A DNA stretch of 64,000 nucleotides from Bradyrhizobium betae (GCF_004123905.1 NZ_MZXW01000016.1:372001-436000), one strand, 5' to 3'; positions 37,981 to 46,860 are shown, numbered from the stretch's first letter. The notes: generated from the sequence alone by a model not told the origin. Program-made: numbers and translations.

Positions 37981-39339
37981 TTACTTCCGTACGCAGATCA
38001 CGCGCACGACCGCTGCTTTCGCGTCCGGAGATGTGCCGTTAACCGCGACACCGTTCGCCTTCAGGAAATCGCGCACCGTCTCCGCTGAGACCATCACCGC
38101 CTGCGACGCCGGCACCGCTGTCGCAGGCCCTGCGACGATTGCGGGCTTCAGCAGCGCAATGCCGGCGAACTTGCCTTCGCCGTCGATCACGGGACCGCCG
38201 GAAAACCCGACCGACGGCGGCGGTGACAGCGCGGAATCGCCGCCACCGACAGATGCCAGTGCGCCCTTGAGACTCGACACACTGGCCGCGCCACCCTGGC
38301 TCTGCGGATCCGCAATGCCGACGACATCGACGCTTGTCTTCGCCGTGCCGCCTGTGAGGCTCATCGGCTTCAGGCCGCGCGCACCGTAGATGTGCAGCAG
38401 CGCGAGATCGTGCTCCTTGTCTTCGGCGAGGCGGTCGGCGCTGCCGTAGCCGCCGATTGTGATCGCGATGCAGCCATCGGTGACGAGCCGGTCGGTGATG
38501 ATCGCGCCATCATCGCTGACCACGATGCCGGTGCCGTATTCCACGGTTTTCCGCGGCGCCGGCCCGGCCTGCGGCCCCGCCGGAAACGCATTGAAGGCGC
38601 TCGACATCGCGATCACGACCGGCTCGACCGTGTTCTCGGTGGCCTGGTCGTAGAGGATCGTCATGATGCGGACTTCGTCGCCCTTGAAGGTGCCGCGCAC
38701 GTAGAATTTTTTGAGGCCCTGCAATCCCGACAGCACGAAGAAGTCGGGCTTCACCACGGTGTAGTCGACCTTGCGACCGGGCTCCTTCTTCTCGGCGTCC
38801 GCGAGCTTCGCCGTGGTGGGGCCGGCCTCCTTGCGGCGGCTGAGCAGCACCTGCACGGTGCCGGTCGGCGAGGTCCATTTCGAGCCGTTGGCGTCGGTCG
38901 CCTGCTGCGGCACCAGTTTACCGGGGATGCCGAGCCGCGCGCCGCTGGTGATCTCCGTCACGATCTTCCAGCCGACGCTGTCCTGCTTGCGCCGCGCGGT
39001 CTCGGCGAGTGCGGCGCGCTCCTGCGGATTGAGCACGCCGGTCGGCTTGCCGCCCTTGAGCTTCTGGTATTCCTTGATGGCCTCGACCATGCGCGTGCTG
39101 ACGTCGCCGGTGATGGCGCCGTTGTATTGGCCGACCCAGGCGAGGTCGGACTGCAGCGACAGCCGCTCTCCTTGCGTCATGCCGTCCGCCGTCTCCGAGG
39201 GCGTTTGCAGGGCGGGCGGCTTGATCGGAACGGTCTGGACCACCTTCGGCTTGGCGCCGGGGACCTGCGGCGTCGTCATCTGCGCGTTCGCGCCTGTGGC
39301 GGTCGCCAACATCAGTGTTGCCGCAAGCATCGATCTCAT
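37981..39339 (-). CDS. Trypsin-fold (HtrA-like) exported protein with catalytic His replaced
   Basis: 452 aa with a signal peptide (MRSMLAATLMLATATGANA, cut about residue 19). Residues about 50-110 resemble a peptidoglycan-binding helix bundle (ITGDVSTRMVEAIKEYQKLK). The C-terminal half has the chymotrypsin fold: GTGIVVSDDGAIITDRLVTD, Asp311 in KEHDLALLHI, and Ser380 in SVGFSGGPVID. The residue aligned with the catalytic His of TNAHVV is Leu285 (ITDRLVT), so proteolysis by the normal triad is not expected. Start choice is uncertain: ATG at 39384 is an alternative with a longer leader. It is divergent from moeB. Confidence 0.82.
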   Translation of the reverse strand: MRSMLAATLMLATATGANAQMTTPQVPGAKPKVVQTVPIKPPALQTPSETADGMTQGERLSLQSDLAWVGQYNGAITGDVSTRMVEAIKEYQKLKGGKPTGVLNPQERAALAETARRKQDSVGWKIVTEITSGARLGIPGKLVPQQATDANGSKWTSPTGTVQVLLSRRKEAGPTTAKLADAEKKEPGRKVDYTVVKPDFFVLSGLQGLKKFYVRGTFKGDEVRIMTILYDQATENTVEPVVIAMSSAFNAFPAGPQAGPAPRKTVEYGTGIVVSDDGAIITDRLVTDGCIAITIGGYGSADRLAEDKEHDLALLHIYGARGLKPMSLTGGTAKTSVDVVGIADPQSQGGAASVSSLKGALASVGGGDSALSPPPSVGFSGGPVIDGEGKFAGIALLKPAIVAGPATAVPASQAVMVSAETVRDFLKANGVAVNGTSPDAKAAVVRVICVRK

Positions 39340-39430
39340 GACAAATCCAGCCAGCCCATTGAACGCAATGCCATTGAAGCACATCTCGTTGGTCGCGAAC
39401 AATGTTGGGGTGGTTCAGGAGTAAGAGAAG

Positions 39431-40234
39431 GTGCTGAGCCCGAACGAACTCGAACGCTATGCCCGCCATATCGTGCTGCGCGATGTCGGTGGTCCCGGCC
39501 AGGCTGCGCTGAAACGGGCCTCCGTGCTGGTGATCGGCGCCGGTGGGCTCGGCGCGCCCGCTCTGATGTATCTGGCCGCAGCCGGCATCGGCACGCTCGG
39601 CGTGGTCGATGACGACGTGGTCTCGCTCTCTAACCTCCAGCGCCAGGTGATCCACACCACGCCGGACATCGGCCGGCACAAGGTCGAGAGCGCGGCCGAG
39701 CGGATCTCCGCGCTCAATCCGCATGTCCGCTTCGTCGGCCACGCCACCTGGCTCAACGCCGACAATGCGCTGAGCCTGATCGGCGACTACGACCTCGTGC
39801 TCGATGGTTCCGACAATTTCTCGACGCGTTATCTGGCCTCGGATGCCTGCTTCTTCGCAAAGCGCCCGCTGATCACGGCGGCGCTCGGCACGTTTGACGG
39901 CTCGCTCACCACCATCCGCGCGCATGAAAAGAATGAGCAGGGCGTGTTCAACCCGACCTATCGCTGCCTGTTTCCGGAGGCGCCGCCGCCCGGCACAGTG
40001 CCCGCCTGCGCCGAGGCCGGCGTCATGGGCGCGCTTGCGGGCGTGATGGGCTCGATGATGGCGCTGGAGGCAATCCGCGAGATCGTCGGTTTCGGCGACG
40101 GCCTGGTCGGCCGTCTCCTGATGATCGATGCGCGCGCGATGCGCTTCGAGACGCTGCGCTATGCGCGCGATCCCGCCAATCCGCTCAATGGCGATGGTCC
40201 CGTGATCACCGATCTCAGCGCCCATCGCACCTGA
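39431..40234 (+). CDS. moeB: ThiF/MoeB/HesA-family sulphur-carrier adenylyltransferase
   Basis: A 267-aa E1-like enzyme that adenylates the C-terminal glycine of MoaD or ThiS. The ATP-binding loop is VIGAGGLGAPAL and the substrate-pocket residues are in SNLQRQVIHTT and GRHKVESA. A nucleotide-binding Asp is in DGSDNFSTRY. CLFPE and ACAEAG hold the two Cys of the region; the other zinc-ligand pair seen in MoeB is not evident. It starts with GTG. MoeB and ThiF cannot be told apart here by sequence alone; no moa or thi gene is adjacent. Confidence 0.85.
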   Translation: MLSPNELERYARHIVLRDVGGPGQAALKRASVLVIGAGGLGAPALMYLAAAGIGTLGVVDDDVVSLSNLQRQVIHTTPDIGRHKVESAAERISALNPHVRFVGHATWLNADNALSLIGDYDLVLDGSDNFSTRYLASDACFFAKRPLITAALGTFDGSLTTIRAHEKNEQGVFNPTYRCLFPEAPPPGTVPACAEAGVMGALAGVMGSMMALEAIREIVGFGDGLVGRLLMIDARAMRFETLRYARDPANPLNGDGPVITDLSAHRT

Positions 40235-40243
40235 TTGTGACGG

Positions 40244-41251
40244 TTACCTCGTCGCCGGCTTCTCGCTGTCGAGATGCGCCATCTGCTCGGCCGCGTAGCG
40301 CGTGCCGGCGGCGACATCAGGCGGGAAAGCTTTTGCCAGTGCCGCAAGATGAGCTTGCGTCAGCGTAACCTTCGTCGCGCCGTGCGCTTCGATGAGACGG
40401 GTGCGGGTGCGCGCGCCGACCAGCGGCACGATCTCCTTGCCTTGCGCTGCCACCCAGGCAATCGCGACTTGCGCCGGCGTCGCGCCGACCTCGGTAGCGA
40501 TCGCGCGCAACTGCTCCACCAGCGCGAGATTGGTGTCGAGATTTGAGCCCTGAAAGCGCGGCGTCATCAGCCGATAGTCCTTGCCGGCCTTGCCGCTATC
40601 CTTGGACCAGTGGCCGCTGATCAGGCCGCGCGCCAGCACGCCATAAGCGGTGATGCCGATGCCGAGCTCGCGGCAGGTCTTCAGAATGTCGCGTTCGATG
40701 CCGCGCTCGATCAGCGAGTACTCGATCTGGAGATCGGCGATCGGATGCACCGCATGCGCGCGGCGGATGGTGTCGGAGCCGACCTCGGACAGGCCGATAT
40801 GCCTGATGTAACCGGCCTTCACGAGATCGGCGATGCCGCCGACGGTCTCCTCGATGGGAACGTTGGGATCGAGCCGCGCCGGGCGGTAGACGTCGATGTA
40901 ATCGGTGCCGAGACGTTGAAGTGAGTAGGCGAGAAAATTCTTGGTCGCAGCTGGCCTCGTGTCCATGCCGCCGAATTCGCCGGCGGGACCGCGCAGCGCA
41001 CCGTACTTGACGCTGATCTGCACTTTTTCGCGCGGCACTTCCTTCAGCGCTTCGCGGACCAGCATTTCATTGTGGCCCATGGCGTAGAAGTCGCCGGTGT
41101 CGAGCAGCGTGATGCCGGCATCGAGCGCGGCACGCACCGTGGCGATGGCCTCGCCGCGATCGGCCGGGCCATAGACCTCGGACATGCCCATGCAGCCGAG
41201 GCCGAGAGCGGAGACGGTAGGGCCGGTTGAACCGAGTTTGCGCTGTTCCAT
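40244..41251 (-). CDS. Aldo/keto reductase, tetrad His replaced by Ala
   Basis: A 335-aa NADPH-dependent TIM-barrel oxidoreductase of the AKR13-like group. Asp51 and Tyr56 in LLDTGDFYAMGHNE and Lys82 in ISVKYGALRG complete three of the four catalytic residues. The His usually found in YYQHRVDP is replaced: the aligned text is VYRPARLDP, giving Ala125. Related proteins with the same change exist, as far as I recall. The NADPH site VPLVGARTRTRL is normal. The ATG at 41251 follows GAGGAG. It is divergent from a LysR gene that probably regulates it. Confidence 0.9.
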   Translation of the reverse strand: MEQRKLGSTGPTVSALGLGCMGMSEVYGPADRGEAIATVRAALDAGITLLDTGDFYAMGHNEMLVREALKEVPREKVQISVKYGALRGPAGEFGGMDTRPAATKNFLAYSLQRLGTDYIDVYRPARLDPNVPIEETVGGIADLVKAGYIRHIGLSEVGSDTIRRAHAVHPIADLQIEYSLIERGIERDILKTCRELGIGITAYGVLARGLISGHWSKDSGKAGKDYRLMTPRFQGSNLDTNLALVEQLRAIATEVGATPAQVAIAWVAAQGKEIVPLVGARTRTRLIEAHGATKVTLTQAHLAALAKAFPPDVAAGTRYAAEQMAHLDSEKPATR

Positions 41252-41348
41252 GATGGCTCTCCTCAAAAAGGCGGCTGATTGCGCCGCGTGACGAGGCCAG
41301 ATATGCGCCCGATCGATTACATCGATAAGCTGGACAATCCAGAATGGC

Positions 41349-41368
41349 TTGTTCACACTGGCGAACAA
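41349..41368. promoter_or_regulatory. Inverted repeat overlapping the LysR-gene start, candidate autoregulatory site
   Basis: TTGTTC (41349-41354) and GAACAA (41363-41368) are perfect arms around 8 bases. The right arm ends on the A of the LysR start codon. A second dyad, ATCGAT-TAC-ATCGAT (41312-41326), lies nearer the aldo/keto reductase. The spacing differs from the classical T-N11-A box, so the assignment is tentative. Confidence 0.45.
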
Positions 41369-42279
41369 TGGCCGAGCCCGATCTGCGCGATCTTGATGTC
41401 TTCGTGGCGGTTGCCCGCACCCGCAATTTCCGGCGTGCGGCGGTGGAAATTCGCGTGTCGGTGTCGAGCCTTAGCCAGCGGCTGCGGGATCTGGAGGAGC
41501 GCCTCGGCGTCCGCCTGATGAACCGCACCACCCGTAGCGTCGCACTGACCGAGGCCGGCGAGCTGCTGCTGTCGCGGATAGCCCCTGCGCTGCGCGATGT
41601 CGGCGATGCCCTGGATCAGGTCCGGGGCCTGCGCGAGGTGGCTTCAGGCCGGTTGCGCATCAATGCGCCGCCGCCGGCGGTCGATCTCGTGCTGGCGCCG
41701 ATGGTCGGGCCGTTCCTCGCGGCATATCCGCAGGTCGACCTCGACATCGTCTCCGAAAGCGGGTTCGTCGACATCGTCAGCGCGGGCTACGATGCCGGCG
41801 TGCGCTATGGCGAGCATCTCGCGCAGGACATGGTCGCAATCCCACTCAGCGGCCCGCAGCACTACGTCGTCGTCGCATCGCCCGATTACATCGCGCGCCG
41901 TGGCAGGCCGAAGCACCCGAAGGATCTGCTCGACCATGATTGCATCCGTGCCCGCTACTCGAGCGGTGTCATGCACGATTGGGAATTCGAGAAGGCCGGC
42001 CAGATCATGAAGGTCGACCCGCCCGCAAAACTGATCTCGACCAATATGAACCTTGCCATGCACGCCGCGCTCGCCGGCGCGGGCATCTGGGCAAGTCTCG
42101 ATGGCTATGTCGGCGAAGCCGTGAAATCCGGCGCGCTGGTCAGCCTGATGGAAGATTGGTGCGAGCCGTTTCCCGGGCCGTTCCTGTACTATCCGAGCCG
42201 GCGCCAGACGCCGCCCGCGCTGCGGGCGTTCATCGATTTTGTCGCGGATTGGCGCAAGCGCGAGGCACGCAGCAAATAA
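41368..42279 (+). CDS. LysR-family transcriptional regulator
   Basis: A 303-aa regulator. The N-terminal helix-turn-helix spans about residues 5-65 (LDVFVAVARTRNFRRAAVEI, then SVSSLSQRLRDLEERLGVRL), and the LysR substrate-binding domain follows with GYDAGVRYGEHL. It belongs to the group typified by DsdC/YafC-type regulators of adjacent oxidoreductases. It is divergent from the aldo/keto reductase with 116 bp between the starts. The ATG at 41368 gives MAEPDLRDLDVFV. Confidence 0.9.
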   Translation: MAEPDLRDLDVFVAVARTRNFRRAAVEIRVSVSSLSQRLRDLEERLGVRLMNRTTRSVALTEAGELLLSRIAPALRDVGDALDQVRGLREVASGRLRINAPPPAVDLVLAPMVGPFLAAYPQVDLDIVSESGFVDIVSAGYDAGVRYGEHLAQDMVAIPLSGPQHYVVVASPDYIARRGRPKHPKDLLDHDCIRARYSSGVMHDWEFEKAGQIMKVDPPAKLISTNMNLAMHAALAGAGIWASLDGYVGEAVKSGALVSLMEDWCEPFPGPFLYYPSRRQTPPALRAFIDFVADWRKREARSK

Positions 42280-42282
42280 GCC

Positions 42283-43284
42283 TCAGAGCATGCTCGGCAG
42301 CACGCGATCCGGCGGCTTGTGCGCGTCGAGGAAGGTGCGGATGTTGATGATCACCTTCTCGCCCATCTCGACGCGGCCTTCGATCGTCGCCGAGCCCATA
42401 TGCGGCAGCAGCGTCACCTTGCCGGCTTTGGCGAGCCGCACCAGCTTCGGGTTGACCGCGGGCTCGTGCTCGTAGACGTCGAGGCCGGCGCCGCCGATCT
42501 CGCCGCCCTCGATCAGCTTGATCAGCGTATCCTCGTCGGTGACCTCGCCGCGCGCGGTGTTGACGATGTAGGCGTCTTTCCGGATCAGCTTCAGCCGCCG
42601 CGCCGAGAGCAGATGATAGGTCGCCGGCGTGTGCGGACAATTGACCGAGAGGATGTCCATCCGCGCCAGCATCTGGTCGAGGCTTTCCCAATAGGTGGCG
42701 CCAAGCTCTTCGGCGATCTTCGGCGCCACGGGGCGGCGGTTGTGATAGTGGATCTGCAGGCCGAAGGCGCGGGCGCGCCGCGCCACCGCCTGGCCGATGC
42801 GGCCCATGCCGATGATGCCGAGGCGTTTTCCGCCGATGCGGTGGCCGAGCATCCAGGTCGGCGACCAGCCCGGCCAGGGCTTTCCTTCCGTGAGAATGGA
42901 GGCGCCTTCGATCATGCGGCGCGGCACGGCCAGGATCAGCGCCATGGTCATGTCGGCGGTGTCTTCGGTCAGGACTTTCGGCGTGTTGGTGACGGTGATG
43001 CCGCGGGCATGCGCGGCCTCGACGTCGATATTGTCGACGCCGTTGCCGAAATTCGCGATCAGCTTCAGCTTGCAGTCGGGCTGGTTGACGATGTCGGCGG
43101 TGATGTGGTCGGTCACGGTTGGAACCAGCACGTCCGCGGTGCGCGCGGCTTCCGCGATCTGCTCGGCGGACAGCGGCGTGTCATCGAGATTGATCCGCGC
43201 GTCGAACAGCTCGCGCATCCGTGTCTCGATCGAGTCCGGCAGCTTGCGCGTCACCACGACGAGGGGCTTTTTCTTCACCGACAT
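42283..43284 (-). CDS. D-2-hydroxyacid dehydrogenase (glyoxylate/hydroxypyruvate reductase type)
   Basis: A 333-aa NAD(P)-dependent enzyme. The nucleotide loop is LGIIGMGRIGQAVARRARAF. Catalytic Arg is in VNTARGEVTDEDTL, Glu in DVYEHEPAVN, and His in TLLPHMGSATIEGR, completing the R-E-H triad. It probably reduces glyoxylate and hydroxypyruvate or acts as glycerate dehydrogenase; the exact substrate is not fixed. The ATG at 43284 (MSVKKKPLVVVTRK) is favoured over a longer frame from 43347. It is convergent with the LysR gene, 3 nt from its stop. Confidence 0.92.
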   Translation of the reverse strand: MSVKKKPLVVVTRKLPDSIETRMRELFDARINLDDTPLSAEQIAEAARTADVLVPTVTDHITADIVNQPDCKLKLIANFGNGVDNIDVEAAHARGITVTNTPKVLTEDTADMTMALILAVPRRMIEGASILTEGKPWPGWSPTWMLGHRIGGKRLGIIGMGRIGQAVARRARAFGLQIHYHNRRPVAPKIAEELGATYWESLDQMLARMDILSVNCPHTPATYHLLSARRLKLIRKDAYIVNTARGEVTDEDTLIKLIEGGEIGGAGLDVYEHEPAVNPKLVRLAKAGKVTLLPHMGSATIEGRVEMGEKVIINIRTFLDAHKPPDRVLPSML

Positions 43285-43603
43285 GTCCTGCCTCATGAGG
43301 CGTTGCAGGCTGCCTCTGTCGCCAAAGGCCGGCCGTTGAGGCCTCATTAACCCGGTTGTTCGACACTGCCTTTTGCCGTGTCGTCCCCGGCGTTTCCTTC
43401 AAGCTCTCCCGACATTTCCACCCGGAAAATCGGGGCAAACTGGTTGTTCAGATGTCCGTCCTCTCTAGCAGAAGGCCGGGCCAAGACAAGAACCACGGGT
43501 TTGGCGGAACACCCGCGTGGGGCGGGTCAGGGGTTTGCGCGGCAGATTTTGGAATTCGGAGTGAGGACCTGGCAGGGCTGGGTCCTCGACAGGAGACGGG
43601 TTG
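43285..43603. other. 319-bp gene-free interval, promoter region of two divergent genes
   Basis: No reading frame here has gene-like character. The stretch carries one notable hairpin, GAGGACC and GGTCCTC around 11 bases (43562-43586), just upstream of the SH3 gene. The sequence between 43440 and 43560 looks like a degraded palindromic element (CACGGGTTTGGCGG, CACCCGCGTGG). Promoters for the dehydrogenase (left) and SH3 gene (right) must lie here. Confidence 0.5.
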
Positions 43604-44134
43604 ATGGCGTTGGGGCGGTTTTGTTCGGTGATGGCGCTCGTTTGCACTTGGTTGAGCGCCTCGGTCGGCCCCTCGCATTCGGCGAAGGATAATACCCCCC
43701 AGACCGCCAGCGGCCTGCCGGTGCCGCGCTATGTCAGCCTCAAATCGGATCACGTGAACGTCCGCGCCGGCCCGACCAAGGACAACGACGTGGCCTGGGT
43801 CTACACCCGCTCGGGCCTGCCGGTCGAAATCACCGCCGAATTCGAGAACTGGCGCCGGGTGCGCGATTCCGAAGGCGCCGAGGGTTGGGTCTATCACTCG
43901 CTGCTGTCGGGCCGCCGCACCGCGGTCGTCACCATGAAGCACAAGGACGAGCTCGCGCCGATCTACGACCGTGCCGATCCCGACAGCGCGGTCGCGGCAA
44001 AACTCCAGGCCGGCGTCGTTACGCAGGTCAAGAAGTGCAGTGCAAACTGGTGCCGGGTCACCGGCAACGGTTTTGACGGCTGGATCCAGCAGGAACGCCT
44101 CTGGGGCGTCTACTCGGACGAGCAGGTCAACTGA
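43604..44134 (+). CDS. Exported bacterial SH3-domain protein
   Basis: A 176-aa protein. The N-terminus MALGRFCSVMALVCTWLSAS is a signal peptide (cut near SHSA). Two SH3_4-type repeats follow: YVSLKSDHVNVRAGPTKDND then FENWRRVRDSEGAEGWVYHS and, more loosely, ELAPIYDRADPDSAV then CSANWCRVTGNGFDGWIQQE. Such domains bind peptidoglycan or peptides in the periplasm; no enzyme domain is attached. A TTG directly before the ATG is an equally open start. It is in the space before irr, with convergent orientation. Confidence 0.85.
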   Translation: MALGRFCSVMALVCTWLSASVGPSHSAKDNTPQTASGLPVPRYVSLKSDHVNVRAGPTKDNDVAWVYTRSGLPVEITAEFENWRRVRDSEGAEGWVYHSLLSGRRTAVVTMKHKDELAPIYDRADPDSAVAAKLQAGVVTQVKKCSANWCRVTGNGFDGWIQQERLWGVYSDEQVN

Positions 44135-44166
44135 CGCGAGGTGTCGAATGTCCGCCTGAAACGACA

Positions 44167-44188
44167 ATGGCCGGGAAATCCCGGCCAT
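44167..44188. repeat. GC hairpin between convergent SH3 gene and irr
   Basis: ATGGCCGGG, an AAAT loop, CCCGGCCAT: a 9-bp perfect stem between the two stop codons. CGTCATGGCCGGG-type palindromes of this form are very common in Bradyrhizobium intergenic DNA (recalled). It may serve as a bidirectional terminator; no T run is present. Confidence 0.5.
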
Positions 44189-44217
44189 GACGATCAAATC
44201 AGCGATATAAGACGATC

Positions 44218-44709
44218 TCAGCGCTTCTTGCGCAGGCGCACGACCATGTCGATGCGGGCGATCTCGTAACCCTCCGGCACCTCCGGCATCTTGGACAGCG
44301 CCAGATGCGGATCCTCGATGTCGACCAGCTCATGGCTGTTCTCGAGGTAGTAGTGGTGGTGGGTGGTGACGTTGGTGTCGAAATAGGTCTTGGTGCCGTC
44401 GACACTGACCTGGCGCAGCAGGCCGGCGTCGGTGAGCTGGTTCAGCGTGTTGTAGACGGTCGCCAGCGACACCGGCACCTTGGCGAGCGTCGCTTCCTCA
44501 TACAGCATTTCAGCCGTGAGGTGGCGCGCACCCTTGCCGAACAGCAGCCAGCCGAGAGCCATACGCTGGCGCGTCGGGCGGAGGCCTGCGGACTGCAGCA
44601 TTTCGTTGACGTCGTGCCAGGGGCAGCCTGTCAGAGCCGGCTGGCGGCCGGACAGAAGGGCCGCCGCATGGGCGTCTTCGTCATGATGGGTAGCGTTATT
44701 TTCGCTCAT
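44218..44709 (-). CDS. irr: Iron response regulator Irr (Fur superfamily, haem-degraded)
   Basis: A 163-aa Fur-family regulator that controls haem synthesis and iron uptake in rhizobia. The haem-regulatory motif is at Cys29 in LTGCPWHDVNEML, exactly the B. japonicum arrangement in which haem binding triggers degradation. A second haem site, the His triple, is in TTHHHYYLENSHELVDI. The DNA-binding helix is PVSLATVYNTLNQLTDAGLL. I chose the ATG at 44709 (MSENNATHHDEDAH), which matches the known N-terminus; an upstream frame adds 9 residues. It is divergent from fabA. Confidence 0.97.
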   Translation of the reverse strand: MSENNATHHDEDAHAAALLSGRQPALTGCPWHDVNEMLQSAGLRPTRQRMALGWLLFGKGARHLTAEMLYEEATLAKVPVSLATVYNTLNQLTDAGLLRQVSVDGTKTYFDTNVTTHHHYYLENSHELVDIEDPHLALSKMPEVPEGYEIARIDMVVRLRKKR

Positions 44710-44737
44710 TTCCAGAATTCGGGCACGCGTGAACACT

Positions 44738-44775
44738 ATCTATCTGCAATATATGGACAGATAGATGCAGATGCA
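44738..44775. promoter_or_regulatory. irr promoter operator: 29-bp inverted repeat and three hexamer repeats
   Basis: ATCTATCTG (44738-44746) and CAGATAGAT (44758-44766) are perfect 9-bp arms with an 11-bp AT-rich spacer. On the minus (irr) strand, 44775-44758 reads TGCATC TGCATC TATCTG, three hexamers in direct repeat. This matches my memory of the unusual B. japonicum Fur-binding site at the irr promoter, made of TGCATC repeats. The site is 29-66 bp upstream of the irr start. Confidence 0.7.
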
Positions 44776-44787
44776 AGTTTCTCGCAA

Positions 44788-44802
44788 CTAGAGAGGTTCT
44801 AA
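44788..44802. promoter_or_regulatory. Imperfect iron-control-element (ICE)-like site
   Basis: CTAGAG-AGG-TTCTAA: the right half matches the TTCTAA arm exactly and the left half matches TTAGAA at 4 of 6 positions, with the 3-bp spacing I recall for Irr-bound ICE motifs. It lies between irr and fabA, closer to irr. A short degenerate match of this kind can occur by chance. Confidence 0.35.
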
Positions 44803-45061
44803 TCGGCTTTGGAACCGCGCGAGCGCCCTGTCATTTTACCTTCATGAGATCGCTTTGCCACCCGAAAAGGCCTGTGTTAGAGAGCGCGCGGTTCCGCTTA
44901 GCCGATTTTGGCGCGGCCGGGCATTGAGGCCCGGTTCGCAAGTCCATCCGGGCTCCCGGCATTCGCGCCTGACGATGGCAATTGGCATTGCTTTCCGACC
45001 GGAATGGGGCCCATTTTTGCCAAAAACGCCGCTCAATCGGGGTTAGAACAGAGGCTTCCGC

Positions 45062-45583
45062 ATGCTGAACAGGCGCAACGGTTACGAATACGAAGATCTG
45101 CTGGCATGTGCCCGCGGCGAGATGTTCGGCCCGGGCAATGCCCAATTGCCGCTGCCGCCGATGCTCATGTTCGACCGCATCGCGGAAATTACCGAGAATG
45201 GCGGTGAGTATGGCAAGGGCGTGGTGCGCGCCGAACTCGACGTGAAGCCCGACCTCTGGTTCTTCGGCTGCCACTTCAAGAACGATCCCGTCATGCCCGG
45301 CTGCCTCGGCCTCGATGCGCTCTGGCAAATGGTCGGCTTTTTTCTGGGCTGGACCGGCGGCGAAGGTCGTGGCCGGGCGCTTGGCCTGAACGAATTGAAG
45401 TTCAGCGGCCAGGTCCTGCCCGAGGCCCGCAAGGTTGTGTACAACGTCGATATCAAGCGCGTGATGCGTTCAAAGCTGGTGCTCGGCATCGCCGACGGAT
45501 GGCTTTCGGTCGATGACCAGATTATCTATCGCGCAAAGGATCTGAAGGTCGGCCTGTTCAAACAGGGCACGAGCCTGAGCTAA
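45062..45583 (+). CDS. fabA: 3-hydroxyacyl-ACP dehydratase/isomerase FabA
   Basis: A 173-aa hot-dog-fold enzyme that dehydrates 3-hydroxydecanoyl-ACP and isomerises it to the cis-3 enoyl, starting unsaturated fatty-acid synthesis. Active-site His and Asp are in [20 protein letters not shown], the exact FabA signature. The start [14 protein letters not shown] matches family N-termini. The 352-bp gap back to irr contains the iron-linked sites at its left end and otherwise nothing I recognise. Confidence 0.97.
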   Translation: MLNRRNGYEYEDLLACARGEMFGPGNAQLPLPPMLMFDRIAEITENGGEYGKGVVRAELDVKPDLWFFGCHFKNDPVMPGCLGLDALWQMVGFFLGWTGGEGRGRALGLNELKFSGQVLPEARKVVYNVDIKRVMRSKLVLGIADGWLSVDDQIIYRAKDLKVGLFKQGTSLS

Positions 45584-45624
45584 CGCGCATCACCAAGAAA
45601 GACAACGATTTAGGCGAGGCTGTC

Positions 45625-46848
45625 ATGAGGCGGGTTGTGGTCACCGGGATGGGAATCGTCTCGTCCATCGGAAACAACACCCAGGAAGTGCTTGCGAGCC
45701 TTCACGAGGCGAAGTCGGGCATTTCGCGGGCTGAGAAATATGCCGAGCTCGGCTTCCGGTCGCAGGTGCAGGGTGCGCCGACGATCGATCCTGCGACGGT
45801 TGTCGACCGCCGCGCGATGCGCTTCCTCGGCCAGGGTGCCGGCTGGAATCACATCGCGATGGAGCAGGCAATCCAGGACTCCGGTCTGTCGCCCGAAGAC
45901 GTCTCGAACATCCGCACCGGTATCATCATGGGCTCCGGCGGACCGTCGGCGCGCACCATCGTCGAATCCGCCGACATCACCCGCACCAAGGGACCGAAAC
46001 GCGTCGGACCGTTTGCGGTGCCGAAGGCGATGTCGTCCACGGCCTCGGCGACGCTCGCGACCTGGTTCAAGATCAAGGGTGTGAACTACTCGATCTCCTC
46101 GGCCTGCGCGACGTCGAACCACTGTGTCGGCAATGCCTATGAGACGATCCAGATCGGCAAGCAGGACGTCATCTTCGCCGGCGGCTGCGAGGAACTGGAC
46201 TGGTCGCTCTCGGTGCTGTTCGACGCCATGGGCGCGATGTCCTCGAAGTACAACGACACGCCCGCCACCGCCTCGCGCCCCTACGACGTCAACCGCGACG
46301 GTTTTGTCATCGCCGGCGGCGCGGGAGTCCTGGTGCTGGAAGAGCTCGAGCACGCCAAGGCGCGCGGCGCGCGTATTTACGGCGAGATCGTCGGCTACGG
46401 CGCGACCTCGGACGGTTACGACATGGTCGCACCGTCAGGCGAAGGCGCCGAGCGCTGCATGCGCATGGCGATGTCGACGGTGAAGACCAAGGTCGACTAC
46501 ATCAACCCGCACGCGACCTCGACGCCGGCCGGTGATCCGCCGGAGATCGACGCGCTCCGCCGCGTGTTCGGCGCCGGTGAAAAGTGCCCGCCGATCTCGG
46601 CGACCAAGGCGCTGACCGGCCACTCGCTCGGCGCCACCGGCGTGCAGGAGGCGATTTATTCGCTGCTGATGATGAACAACGGCTTCATCTGCGAGAGCGC
46701 ACACATCCAGGAGCTCGATCCCGCGTTCGCCGACATGCCGATCGTGCGCAAGCGCATCGACAACGTCAAGATCGGCACCGTGCTGTCGAACTCCTTCGGC
46801 TTCGGCGGCACCAACGCCACGCTGGTGTTCAGCCGGTTGGATGTGTGA
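45625..46848 (+). CDS. fabB: 3-oxoacyl-ACP synthase I FabB
   Basis: A 407-aa condensing enzyme that elongates the cis-unsaturated chain made by FabA. The nucleophile Cys is in [14 protein letters not shown], and the two His are in [14 protein letters not shown] and [13 protein letters not shown]. The fabA-fabB pair, 41 bp apart, is the standard anaerobic-type unsaturated pathway. The ATG is preceded by GGCGAGGC. Confidence 0.97.
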   Translation: MRRVVVTGMGIVSSIGNNTQEVLASLHEAKSGISRAEKYAELGFRSQVQGAPTIDPATVVDRRAMRFLGQGAGWNHIAMEQAIQDSGLSPEDVSNIRTGIIMGSGGPSARTIVESADITRTKGPKRVGPFAVPKAMSSTASATLATWFKIKGVNYSISSACATSNHCVGNAYETIQIGKQDVIFAGGCEELDWSLSVLFDAMGAMSSKYNDTPATASRPYDVNRDGFVIAGGAGVLVLEELEHAKARGARIYGEIVGYGATSDGYDMVAPSGEGAERCMRMAMSTVKTKVDYINPHATSTPAGDPPEIDALRRVFGAGEKCPPISATKALTGHSLGATGVQEAIYSLLMMNNGFICESAHIQELDPAFADMPIVRKRIDNVKIGTVLSNSFGFGGTNATLVFSRLDV

Positions 46849-46860
46849 TTTTTGGCATAC

